Assembly (NCBI GenBank): GCA_030837935.1
Contig: JAUQXU010000275.1
Coordinates: 1-9,630, forward strand
DNA length: 9,630 nucleotides
From: Candidatus Brocadia sp.
GTDB lineage: Bacteria; Planctomycetota; Brocadiia; Brocadiales; Brocadiaceae
Direction of reading: 5' to 3'
Part shown: positions 1 to 7,502 of the stretch, piece by piece
Numbering within the stretch: the first letter of the stretch is position 1
Layout: each line of letters begins with the position of its first letter
Translations under genes and position numbers: made by a program
Notes under the pieces: model-generated
Database searches by the model: none
Told to the model about the DNA's origin: nothing
The model's input: the letters and a program-made list of their open reading frames with translations, nothing else

Positions 1-2264
1 ACCCGGTAGTAAAGGTAAGGGAAGCAAAGGGGTGTAATGAACTGGTCTTTGAAGACCTCTCTGCACAATTTCAGGACGGTGGGAATTTTGCAAGGCATTT
101 ATCACAATACGAATATCGCAAACCTCAGGTCGAAATGTTGAAGTCGGTGGTCAATGCCTGCAATGAAGACAAGATTGCCGTGATTGAAGCGGGGACGGGA
201 ACGGGAAAATCCCTGGCATATCTCGTACCGGCCGTTTTCTGGAGTATAAAAAATAGGGAACGGGTAGTAGTTTCTACCCATACGATAAACCTTCAGGAAC
301 AGTTAATTGACAAGGATATACCTATACTCAGGAAATGTTGTGGCCTTGATTTTAAGAGTGTGTTAGTAAAAGGGAGGAACAACTATGTTTGCCTGAGAAA
401 GGTTTATAATTTGCGTTCCGAGGGCGGCACTTTAATTGACGATAAAGATCGGCAGCAACTGAACGATCTGCTGGATTGGTCAACAAAGACACAGGACGGG
501 AGCAAGGCAGATCTGAATTTTGTGCCACAGGATGATGTCTGGGAGGCAATACAGTCGGAAGCCGATCAGTGTACACGGATGAAGTGTCAGTTTTACGATG
601 AATGCTTTTTTTATCATGCACGGAGAAATGCGGCCAGCGCCGATGTTTTGGTGGTAAATCATTATCTCTTGATGGCCGATTTGGTCGTACGCAAGGAAAC
701 AAAGGGTTATGATGCGGTAGCCATCCTGCCACCTTTTAAAAAAATCGTTATTGATGAGGCACATCATCTCGAAGATGTGGCAACAGCAAATCTGGGTTAT
801 ACCATTTCGAGATTACGGATAATAAAGTTACTGGGAAGATTGATCAACATAAAGGATAGTAGAAAAGGCCTTTTGCAGTACCTGAAAAGCAAACTTAAAG
901 AAGTGAGTTCCATGCATGACAAGTCTATTGCAGGAGTAATTACCGACAGAATTAATGCAGAAATCCTGGAGACAAGACAACAACTCTATGATACCGTCCA
1001 GGAGGTTTTCGAAGATATTTTCAATGCGGTAAGTAATTACGTTATCCATAAAGGATCGCAAAAAAAAGAGTCAAAGGAAGAAGAGACCAAATTACGCATT
1101 ACCACAAGCTTGATTTCTACAGACCTGTGGCAGGATGTTATAGAACCAAAAATTAAGGCATTATGCGGCGATATCCACAAATTTACTTCAATTTTAAAGG
1201 CATTATTGGATGATATAGGGGAACTATCGAAAAAGGCACAGGACATCCTGTCGTCTGTTTTGGTAGATATTGTATCCTGCAAGATGCGTCTCAAATTGGT
1301 GGCAAATGATATGGCTTCATTCATTGCAGAGGATGAGCGGACTTGCAAGTGGATGGAGATCAAGAGGTACTCAATGGGACAGGGTATTCGATTGTGTAAC
1401 GCACCTCTTTCCATTTCTGATGATTTGAAGGCATGTCTGTACGATAATTATACCACGATAATATTGACATCGGCTACCCTGGCGATCGGCAGGACCTTTA
1501 AATTCTTTAAAGACAGTATTGGCTTGCATAAAATCCCGAAAGACCGCTTGTCCGAATTAATCTTAGATTCTCCCTTTGATTATAAAAAACAATCCATCAT
1601 AGGCATTCCCACGGACATTTCAGAACCTGACAAACCGGGTTATGTTTTGGCTCTCGGAGAGAATATCCTGAAGACCGTAGAAATTTCAGAAGGACGCGCA
1701 TTAATCCTGTTTACATCGTACAGTCTTCTTGATAATCTTTATCGGAGGTTAGAACCGCAGATTACGCAACTGGGTTACACCTGTTTGAAGCAGGGGATGG
1801 ATAATCGCCACAACCTCCTTGAGACCTTTAAGAAAGACAAGACATCGGTTTTGTTTGCTACGGATAGTTTCTGGGAGGGAATCGATGTGAAGGGGGATGC
1901 ATTGGAATGCGTCATCCTGACGAGATTACCTTTTAAGGTGCCCACACAACCTATTATTGAGGCGAGGGCAGAGGCTATTGAAATGGCCGGTGGCGATGCC
2001 TTTTATGATTATTCCTTACCAATGGCCGTGATTAAATTCAAGCAGGGCTTTGGAAGGCTCATACGCAGTTGTGAGGACAGGGGAGTAGTAATAATCTTCG
2101 ATAAGAGAATAGTTACTAAAAGGTATGGGCGTGTCTTTCTTCAGTCACTTCCCGACGTCAGATGCATTAAGGATACGAGTGATGCTGTTCTTAAAGAGAT
2201 AGGACTGTTTTTAGATAACGACTCTACCCCATGCCAAGGAAAGTATTTGACGGAAAAATTATAA
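1..2264 (+). CDS. dinG: DinG/XPD-family iron-sulfur DNA helicase, 5' end missing
   Basis: ATP-dependent superfamily 2 DNA helicase of the DinG/XPD type, expected to unwind DNA 5'-3' in the cytoplasm during repair or replication-conflict resolution. The Walker A box AGTGTGKS has its Lys codon at 207-209, and the DEAH box is at 753-764. Four cysteines, with codons at 390, 570, 585 and 603, are spaced as in the 4Fe-4S cluster domain of this family. The helicase C-terminal motifs SFWEGIDV (about 1866-1890) and GFGRLIRS (about 2046-2070) are intact. The reading frame is open from base 3 to the ATG at 135, with no ATG, GTG or TTG among those 44 codons. They encode the family-like stretch YEYRKPQVEML just before helicase motif I. 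The ATG at 135 is therefore internal and the true start lies outside the window. Whether an N-terminal exonuclease domain precedes it cannot be seen. The family is clear; the exact orthology to dinG is less so. Confidence 0.93.
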   Translation, partial: PVVKVREAKGCNELVFEDLSAQFQDGGNFARHLSQYEYRKPQVEMLKSVVNACNEDKIAVIEAGTGTGKSLAYLVPAVFWSIKNRERVVVSTHTINLQEQLIDKDIPILRKCCGLDFKSVLVKGRNNYVCLRKVYNLRSEGGTLIDDKDRQQLNDLLDWSTKTQDGSKADLNFVPQDDVWEAIQSEADQCTRMKCQFYDECFFYHARRNAASADVLVVNHYLLMADLVVRKETKGYDAVAILPPFKKIVIDEAHHLEDVATANLGYTISRLRIIKLLGRLINIKDSRKGLLQYLKSKLKEVSSMHDKSIAGVITDRINAEILETRQQLYDTVQEVFEDIFNAVSNYVIHKGSQKKESKEEETKLRITTSLISTDLWQDVIEPKIKALCGDIHKFTSILKALLDDIGELSKKAQDILSSVLVDIVSCKMRLKLVANDMASFIAEDERTCKWMEIKRYSMGQGIRLCNAPLSISDDLKACLYDNYTTIILTSATLAIGRTFKFFKDSIGLHKIPKDRLSELILDSPFDYKKQSIIGIPTDISEPDKPGYVLALGENILKTVEISEGRALILFTSYSLLDNLYRRLEPQITQLGYTCLKQGMDNRHNLLETFKKDKTSVLFATDSFWEGIDVKGDALECVILTRLPFKVPTQPIIEARAEAIEMAGGDAFYDYSLPMAVIKFKQGFGRLIRSCEDRGVVIIFDKRIVTKRYGRVFLQSLPDVRCIKDTSDAVLKEIGLFLDNDSTPCQGKYLTEKL

Positions 2265-2269
2265 AGTAC

Positions 2270-2297
2270 CCACCCCAATAACGAAAAGGGAGGGTGG
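2270..2297 (+). repeat. weak inverted repeat between helicase and SDR genes
   Basis: The sequence CCACCC (2270-2275) is complementary to GGGTGG (2292-2297), with a 16-base loop. It sits just after the helicase stop codon and before the ribosome binding site of the next gene. No T-tract follows directly, so it is a poor intrinsic terminator. The CCACCC/GGGTGG core is the same as in the larger palindrome at 4259-4337, so it may be a decayed relative, though six bases can also match by chance. Confidence 0.3.
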
Positions 2298-2332
2298 TGG
2301 TGAATTATTTCATTTTTAGGGAGTAACAGACA

Positions 2333-3226
2333 ATGAAGATTTTTTTGACAGGGAGTACGGGTTTCGTTGGGAAACGGATATTACAGGATTTGCTCGAAAA
2401 TAAATATCAGGTCAGATGTATCGCCAGGCAGGGTTCCGAACAAAAGTTTGCGTATGACAAAGATGTTGACATTGTGCCAGGTGATATTACCGACGCCAGC
2501 AGTTTAACCGGCAAACTGGCAGGATGTGATGCCGTAATTAACCTCGTTGGCATTATCAGGGAGTTTCCCGGTAAAGGGATTACCTTTGAGAAGCTGCATT
2601 ACGAGGGAACAGCGAATCTTGTCAGAGCAGCCCGGGAGCAGGGGGTTCGGCGCTTCATTCAGATGAGCGCATTGGGGGCACGCCGGGAAGGCAAGACTCA
2701 ATATCAACAAACCAAGTTTCGCGCAGAAGAGTGTGTAAGGAATAGTGGCCTTGATTACACGATCTTTCGCCCGTCGATTATATTTGGACCGGGAGATAAA
2801 TTTGTCAATCTATTTGCCAACATGCTTAAGGTGCAGCAATTTGTCCCCGTAGTGGGCAAAGGAAGGTATCAGATGCAACCCGTGGCAGTGGAAAATGTTT
2901 CGATGGGCTTTGTAAAATCGATAGAACAAAAAAATGCCATCGGCAAAGCCTTTAATGTGGGTGGACCCGAAAAGATCGAGTTTGATCAGATCATTAATAT
3001 TATTGGCGAGGTTATATCCGCACCGCCACATAAGATTCATATTCCTGTGTTTGTTATGAGCACCATGGCTGAGATGCTGGATTGGCTACCTTCCTTTCCC
3101 GTCACAAAAGAGCAAATTGTTATGCTCCTGGAAGGCAACGTCTGTGATGAGAAACCATTCTTTGAACACTTTGGCATCAAACCCATCGGCTTTAAAGAAG
3201 GCATATCAAAATACCTTACGGCATGA
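2333..3226 (+). CDS. NAD(P)-binding atypical SDR, complex I NDUFA9-like
   Basis: A 297-residue protein with a Rossmann fold of the extended/atypical short-chain dehydrogenase superfamily. The N-terminal dinucleotide-binding motif TGSTGFVG (residues 6-13) has the GxxGxxG glycines. The SDR catalytic pair is present as Y124-Q-Q-T-K128, with a candidate Ser at 112 in MSALGA. The sequence HYEGTANLVRAA (89-100) and the pattern FRPSIIFGPGD (145-155) are typical of the subgroup related to the 39-kDa complex I subunit NDUFA9. Bacterial members are generally stand-alone, and their substrates (isoprenoid, quinone, sugar or lipid derived) are mostly unknown. The protein has no signal peptide and should be cytoplasmic. 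The start is supported by a GGAG-type ribosome binding site at 2319-2323, 9 bases upstream. A methyltransferase gene begins 30 bases downstream, suggesting a shared transcript and possibly a shared pathway. The fold is secure; the reaction is not. Confidence 0.85.
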   Translation: MKIFLTGSTGFVGKRILQDLLENKYQVRCIARQGSEQKFAYDKDVDIVPGDITDASSLTGKLAGCDAVINLVGIIREFPGKGITFEKLHYEGTANLVRAAREQGVRRFIQMSALGARREGKTQYQQTKFRAEECVRNSGLDYTIFRPSIIFGPGDKFVNLFANMLKVQQFVPVVGKGRYQMQPVAVENVSMGFVKSIEQKNAIGKAFNVGGPEKIEFDQIINIIGEVISAPPHKIHIPVFVMSTMAEMLDWLPSFPVTKEQIVMLLEGNVCDEKPFFEHFGIKPIGFKEGISKYLTA

Positions 3227-3256
3227 AATGCGAACAAAAAGGAAATTCATACGAAA

Positions 3257-4258
3257 ATGACTAATACGAATCATTCAAGTGTTGATTATCTCCTTCAACT
3301 CAGTTGTGGCTATTGGAAATCCCATGTCCTCTTTACCGCAGTTGAATTTGATATTTTCAGCCTTCTTAACAAGCGCAAGCTTACCGCCAGAGAAATTTCT
3401 CACTCCGTTCACACCAATGAACGGGCAACCGAGATGCTCCTCAACGCACTCGTTTCCCTCGAATTGCTAACGAAGCAGGAAAACTATTACACAAATACCC
3501 GCCTGTCAAATCTCCACCTGACCAAAGGAAATCCTCATTATTTGGGCGATTTTATCCACCATTTTCATAATATGACGGATAACTGGTCGATGCTTCGGGA
3601 AACCATCGAAACGGGAAAGCCAATTTCATTGAAGGACTTACCTGAAGAGGTAGACCCGCATGATCTCAGGGATTTCATTACGGCAATGCATAATATTGCA
3701 TCAGTGAAGACAGAAGATCTTTGCAGGAAGATTGATTTAACAGGATCAAAAACGTTGTTAGATATCGCTGGTGGCCCAGGCACTTACGCCATTGCATTTG
3801 CAAAAGCCAATCCGCATCTGCATGCTGTTGTCTTTGATTTGAGACACGTAATCAACCTCACCCAGAAATTCATTAAGGCAGCACACGTGGAAGACCGTGT
3901 TACTACACAAGCAGGTAATTGCCTGGAGGATACCTTTGGGAGGAATGAGTACGATGCGATTCTCGTTTCAAATCTTCTCCATATTTACAATCCTGCGAAC
4001 AACACTATGATACTCAGGAAGTGTTGGGATGCCTTAAAAAACGGCGGTCAGGTTATCATCCATGAATTTGTACTGGACGAAACCAGGACAAGTCCACAAT
4101 TTGCCGCCCTCTTCAGCCTCAATATGCTCATCGGTACACAGGGAGGGGCATCCTATAGCGAGTCTGAATATCGGGAATGGCTTGTAAAGAGCGGTTTTAA
4201 GGATATAAAGAGAATAGATATGGAATCCAATTCGACCTTAATAATTGGCAAGAAATAG
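3257..4258 (+). CDS. SAM-dependent O-methyltransferase, two-domain family 2 type
   Basis: A 333-residue methyltransferase with the two-domain layout of the plant O-methyltransferase / hydroxyneurosporene methyltransferase / BchU class. Residues 10-90 form an N-terminal winged-helix dimerisation domain (YLLQLSCGYWKSHVLFTAVE, then an HTH-like stretch to about residue 80). The catalytic Rossmann domain carries SAM motif I LLDIAGGPGTYA (167-178), an acidic residue after the second strand (VVFDL, 191-195) and SNLLHIYNP (238-246). The last is where family members usually have a His in an LLHxW-like segment. GGQVIIHEFVLDE (263-275) is the usual post-motif strand and turn. It should transfer a methyl group from SAM to a hydroxyl (less often carbon) of a hydrophobic small molecule as a cytoplasmic homodimer. 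The start is preceded by AAAAAGGA (3236-3243), with a somewhat long spacing. It is probably co-transcribed with the SDR gene 30 bases upstream. The acceptor is not deducible. Confidence 0.87.
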   Translation: MTNTNHSSVDYLLQLSCGYWKSHVLFTAVEFDIFSLLNKRKLTAREISHSVHTNERATEMLLNALVSLELLTKQENYYTNTRLSNLHLTKGNPHYLGDFIHHFHNMTDNWSMLRETIETGKPISLKDLPEEVDPHDLRDFITAMHNIASVKTEDLCRKIDLTGSKTLLDIAGGPGTYAIAFAKANPHLHAVVFDLRHVINLTQKFIKAAHVEDRVTTQAGNCLEDTFGRNEYDAILVSNLLHIYNPANNTMILRKCWDALKNGGQVIIHEFVLDETRTSPQFAALFSLNMLIGTQGGASYSESEYREWLVKSGFKDIKRIDMESNSTLIIGKK

Positions 4259-4337
4259 GTAGGGTGGATTAAGGCGCCGTTTTTTGCGCCAAATCCACCT
4301 TTATTCTGGTGGGTTCGCTCCGCTTAACCCACCCTAC
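4259..4337. repeat. nested palindromic (MITE-like) element, candidate terminator
   Basis: The ends form a 15-base inverted repeat: GTAGGGTGGATTAAG (4259-4273) against CTTAACCCACCCTAC (4323-4337), with one A/C mismatch. Inside are two local hairpins. Hairpin A pairs GGTGGATT (4263-4270) with AATCCACC (4292-4299) and stacks on GGCGC/GCGCC (4273-4277 with 4286-4290). Hairpin B pairs GGTGGGTT (4308-4315) with AACCCACC (4326-4333). Using the outer stem excludes hairpins A and B. Hairpin A is followed by TTTATT (4300-4305), so it could end transcription of the SDR-methyltransferase unit. The element starts directly after the methyltransferase TAG stop. Elements with GTAGGGTGG ends recur between genes in many bacterial genomes; copy number here was not tested. 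Confidence 0.8.
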
Positions 4338-4442
4338 TCATTGTTGTAAATACAAAAATGTATTGAAAGTTTCTTTTAAAAAGCTAAATTGTTACAAAAT
4401 TCAGAATGCAAAAAGAAAAATTACAGGGCAAAATAAAAATAG

Positions 4443-4471
4443 TTGCACTTTCCTGATTTTTATACTATAAG
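4443..4471 (+). promoter_or_regulatory. candidate sigma-70 promoter for the caspase-lipoprotein operon
   Basis: TTGCAC (4443-4448) and TATAAG (4466-4471) are separated by 17 bases. The -10 box matches consensus at five of six positions, while the -35 matches only at its TTG. Transcription would begin near 4478, giving an untranslated leader of roughly 65-70 bases before the ATG at 4545. This is a prediction by eye. Confidence 0.4.
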
Positions 4472-4526
4472 TTTTAATGTCACAGAAACAATTCCCTGCC
4501 TTGTCCAGTACATTTCATTTAAGCAC

Positions 4527-4534
4527 AAAAGGGG
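4527..4534 (+). promoter_or_regulatory. ribosome binding site that decides the caspase start
   Basis: AAAAGGGG ends 10 bases before the ATG at 4545. It selects this ATG over the upstream in-frame TTG at 4443, and the choice places a proper signal peptide at the protein's N terminus. Confidence 0.6.
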
Positions 4535-4544
4535 CATAACTGTT

Positions 4545-7502
4545 ATGATTGCACCTGTCTATAAAACCCTGTGCATCCGCTTATCATGTTTGACCCGGCA
4601 GACATTCACAGTATTTATAGTACTCAGTTTTATTTTTTTATTTTCTGACGTTACAATCCAGGCAGATACTGAATTCACCGAGGAACCGATATTGCGCCTG
4701 GAGACGGGTCAGCATACAGCTGCGATTATACGGATATCAGTTGACGGCCAGCAGCATTTTCTGGTCAGTGGCTCAGATGACAAAACCGCCCGCGTGTACG
4801 ACATTAAGACAGGGAGGCTCCTTCAGACCCTGCGGATACCCATTGAAGAGGGCAGAGTTGGCCAAATCAATGCCGTGGCCATCTCACCCGATGGAACTAC
4901 TGTAGCCATAGGCGGCTTTACAGGTAAAAAAGCAGAAGAAATGTCCATCTATCTTCTTGAACGCAATACCGGCAAGATGATAAATCGCATTGGTAGTTTG
5001 CCCGGCAGTATCAATCATCTTACATACTCCCCTGATGGGCGCTATCTTGCGGCGATTCTATATGGAAATATTGGCTTAAGAATTTACGATGCTAAAAATT
5101 ATCGACAGATAACCGGTGATGCTGACTATGGTGATTCCGGTTTGTGGTGCTCATTTGATAGCTTTAATCACCTGGCGACCACATCATTAGATGGCTATAT
5201 CAGGCTTTACAATGCCGATTTCAAGCTTATTAAAAAGAAACGTGCCCCAGCTGGTACACAACCTCATGGTGTGGCCTTTTCACCCGGTGGCCATAAAATT
5301 GCTGTGGGTTATGCTAATAGTACCCGCGTGGATGTGCTATCAGCGGACGATCTCAGTCTACTCTTTTCGGCAAACGCAGATGGTGTGGATAATGGTAGTT
5401 TAAGCATAGTCACGTGGTCCACTGATGGACGCTATCTCTATGCCGGTGGTCAATACAACGTTAGAGGTTATCTGCCCATCCGTCGCTGGGACAAGGGTGG
5501 CCGCGGCAAGGTAAAGAAATTTCGCATAGCAACTAATACGATCATGGGTCTCGCACCACTTGATGGTGGTCGACTCGCTGTAGGTGCTGGTAATCCTTTG
5601 GTTGGTGTGCTAGGAAATGATGGGGAAGTAATCTGGAAATACGAGGGAGGCATTACCGACTTTCGTGGCCAGAGAGGTATACGTGGTATTCGTCTATCCC
5701 AAACAGGCGACAGGATACAGTTCGGGTTTGAAGAGTCGGGCAAAAGCCCTGCCTGTTTTTCCCTTGCAGATAATCAGCTGGCCATTGATCCACCAAAAGA
5801 CAAGCATCTTTTAGGACCTATCACGGAAGCCCAGGGGATCAATATTACCGACTGGGAAAATAGCGTTACCCCAAAACTTAATGATAACCGTCTGGAACTC
5901 GAGAACTACGAGAATTCACGCAGCCTGGCCATCTCACCGGATGGTATTCATTTTCTTCTGGGGGCGGATTGGTTTCTACGTTGTTTCGATCGTAAGGGTA
6001 AAGAGGCGTGGCGGGTTGATGCACCCGGAATTGCTTGGACTGTTAATATCAGCGGTGACGGCCGTCTGGCCGTGGCCGGTTTTGGGGATGGCACCCTGCG
6101 TTGGTACCGCATGGCGGATGGGAAGGAACTCCTGGCGCTCTTTGCACATCCTGATGGCAAACGATGGGTGGTCTGGACGCCGGAAGGGTATTACCACGCC
6201 TCAGCAGGCGGAGAAGACCTGATCGGATGGCATCTTAACCGCGGAGTGGATGCTACCCCTGATTTTTTTGGTGCGTCACGTTTCCGGCATCAATTTTACC
6301 GCCCTGACGTAATCGCCCAGGTGTTACAAACCCTGGATGTGGATAATGCCCTTCAAATTGCCGACAAGGCCCGTGGACAAAAGATGGTAACCCGTGATGT
6401 CCGTGATATAGTGCCACCAATTGTTTCAATCCTGGCGCCTGAGGCTGGTGCAAAACATAATGATAAAAAGCTGGTTTTAACGTATAAAGCCGATTCGGAG
6501 AATGGAGAAATCGTATCCATCGAGGCTCAAATCGACGGTCGGCCTGTAAAGCCGCTGAATCATGTGCCAACGTATGATAAGAAACGTCAATCTGTGGTAG
6601 GTCAAATGACACTGGAGATCCCGACACAAAATTGCCTGACAACTATTATCGCAAAAAACCAGAACGGCTCCAGTGAACCAGCGAAATATTACGTCAATTG
6701 GGAAGGCACACCTGACTGGTTTAAGCCAAAATTGTATGTGCTGGCTATAGGCGTGAATGATTACCGAGATCGCTGTTACGACGGCCTCAAATATTGTGCA
6801 AAGGATGCCGGTGACTTTGTGAACGCCGTGAAAAAGCAGGAAGGCGGTCTTTATCAAAAGGTATCGTGCCGTTTACTGGATAACGATAAGGCAAAAAGAG
6901 ACGCCATCCTGGATGGGCTGGACTGGCTGGAACACGAGACCACCGGCCGTGATGTGGCGATGGTCTTTCTGTCAGGACACGGTATAAGAAATCCCAGGGA
7001 TGGGACATACCAGTTTCTTCCATACGATGCCGATCCTGCCCGGTTGAATCGTACAACCGTGGATAACAGTCAACTTAAAAAATTTCTGGGTACTATTGCA
7101 GGAAAGACGGTATTGTTTTTAGATACTTGCCATTCAGGTAATTTAATGTCAGGTCAGAAAGGTGACACCAGGCCGGATACAGACCGTCTGGCAAACGAAC
7201 TTGCCGAAGCGGACACGGGCGTCATAGTATTTGCCTCATCCACCGGCAACCAGCTTTCTAAAGAAGATGTGAAATGGGGAAACGGGGCATTCACCAGCGC
7301 CCTTATAGAGGGCATTGAGGGTCAGGCAGATTACACAAAAGACTGGAATGTCTCCATAGCAGAATTGGAGGTATGGATTCCCAACCAGGTAAAGAATCTG
7401 ACGGAAGGCAATCAGACACCTGTTACCGCCAAGCCAAAGTCTGTAGAGGATTTAAAGGTCTTTCATGTTGTTCAGGAGAAAAAAGGGGAGGGTAAAAAGT
7501 GA
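4545..7502 (+). CDS. exported WD40-repeat protein with C-terminal caspase-like (C14) peptidase domain
   Basis: A 985-residue exported protein. Residues 1-40 form a signal peptide: basic start, hydrophobic core TFTVFIVLSFIFLF at 20-33, likely cut after TIQA. Residues 50-530 hold degenerate WD40 repeats, for example FLVSGSDDKTARVYD, AVAISPDG, LTYSPDGRYLA and LAISPDG, predicted to form one or two beta-propellers. A conserved module, WVVWTPEGYY to GWHLNRG (541-567), and an Ig-like stretch beginning PPIVSILAPEAGA (about 624-720) lead to the caspase fold (about 729-950). The catalytic dyad is intact: SGHG with His812 (codon 6978-6980) and DTCHSG with Cys862 (codon 7128-7130). A p10-like tail follows (FASSTGNQ, GAFTSALIEG, GNQTPVTAKP). 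Bacterial members (orthocaspases/metacaspase-like) are Cys endopeptidases, mostly cutting after Arg/Lys; its own specificity is unknown. The WD40 part presumably binds partners. A lipoprotein gene overlaps its stop codon. A signal-anchor instead of a cleaved peptide is possible. Confidence 0.9.
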   Translation: MIAPVYKTLCIRLSCLTRQTFTVFIVLSFIFLFSDVTIQADTEFTEEPILRLETGQHTAAIIRISVDGQQHFLVSGSDDKTARVYDIKTGRLLQTLRIPIEEGRVGQINAVAISPDGTTVAIGGFTGKKAEEMSIYLLERNTGKMINRIGSLPGSINHLTYSPDGRYLAAILYGNIGLRIYDAKNYRQITGDADYGDSGLWCSFDSFNHLATTSLDGYIRLYNADFKLIKKKRAPAGTQPHGVAFSPGGHKIAVGYANSTRVDVLSADDLSLLFSANADGVDNGSLSIVTWSTDGRYLYAGGQYNVRGYLPIRRWDKGGRGKVKKFRIATNTIMGLAPLDGGRLAVGAGNPLVGVLGNDGEVIWKYEGGITDFRGQRGIRGIRLSQTGDRIQFGFEESGKSPACFSLADNQLAIDPPKDKHLLGPITEAQGINITDWENSVTPKLNDNRLELENYENSRSLAISPDGIHFLLGADWFLRCFDRKGKEAWRVDAPGIAWTVNISGDGRLAVAGFGDGTLRWYRMADGKELLALFAHPDGKRWVVWTPEGYYHASAGGEDLIGWHLNRGVDATPDFFGASRFRHQFYRPDVIAQVLQTLDVDNALQIADKARGQKMVTRDVRDIVPPIVSILAPEAGAKHNDKKLVLTYKADSENGEIVSIEAQIDGRPVKPLNHVPTYDKKRQSVVGQMTLEIPTQNCLTTIIAKNQNGSSEPAKYYVNWEGTPDWFKPKLYVLAIGVNDYRDRCYDGLKYCAKDAGDFVNAVKKQEGGLYQKVSCRLLDNDKAKRDAILDGLDWLEHETTGRDVAMVFLSGHGIRNPRDGTYQFLPYDADPARLNRTTVDNSQLKKFLGTIAGKTVLFLDTCHSGNLMSGQKGDTRPDTDRLANELAEADTGVIVFASSTGNQLSKEDVKWGNGAFTSALIEGIEGQADYTKDWNVSIAELEVWIPNQVKNLTEGNQTPVTAKPKSVEDLKVFHVVQEKKGEGKK
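7485..7492 (+). promoter_or_regulatory. ribosome binding site inside the caspase gene end
   Basis: GGGGAGGG lies within the last codons of the caspase gene, 6 bases before the GTG start at 7499. Together with the GTGA stop-start overlap it points to coupled translation of the lipoprotein. Confidence 0.6.

Larger units (their letters stand above)
4338..4544 (+). other. AT-rich intergenic leader upstream of the caspase gene
   Basis: About 200 bases of A+T-rich DNA between the palindromic element and the start codon of the WD40-caspase gene. I see no convincing coding frame or RNA gene. It contains the candidate promoter at 4443-4471, a weaker alternative (TTGAAA 4363-4368 with TAAATT 4385-4390, spacer 16), and the ribosome binding site at 4527-4534. 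The caspase reading frame is open back to a TTG at 4443, but nothing there supports translation. Confidence 0.6.

Noticed and set aside
135..137. ATG at 135 as the helicase start
   Set aside because: The frame stays open to the left edge and encodes a family-conserved stretch just before the ATG, so the ATG is internal.
352..1414. Minus-strand open frames opposite the helicase gene
   Set aside because: They cover conserved helicase motifs on the other strand, show no recognisable domain and have no convincing ribosome binding sites.
4338..4544. Riboswitch or small RNA in the caspase leader
   Set aside because: The region is AT-rich with no strong conserved-looking stems; only a promoter-like and a ribosome-binding signal are supported.
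5468..6642. Open frames on the minus strand, and one in another plus frame, across the WD40 region
   Set aside because: Their translations are low-complexity, Pro/Arg/Ser-rich and lack homology-like motifs. They lie opposite or within a long gene with clear domains.
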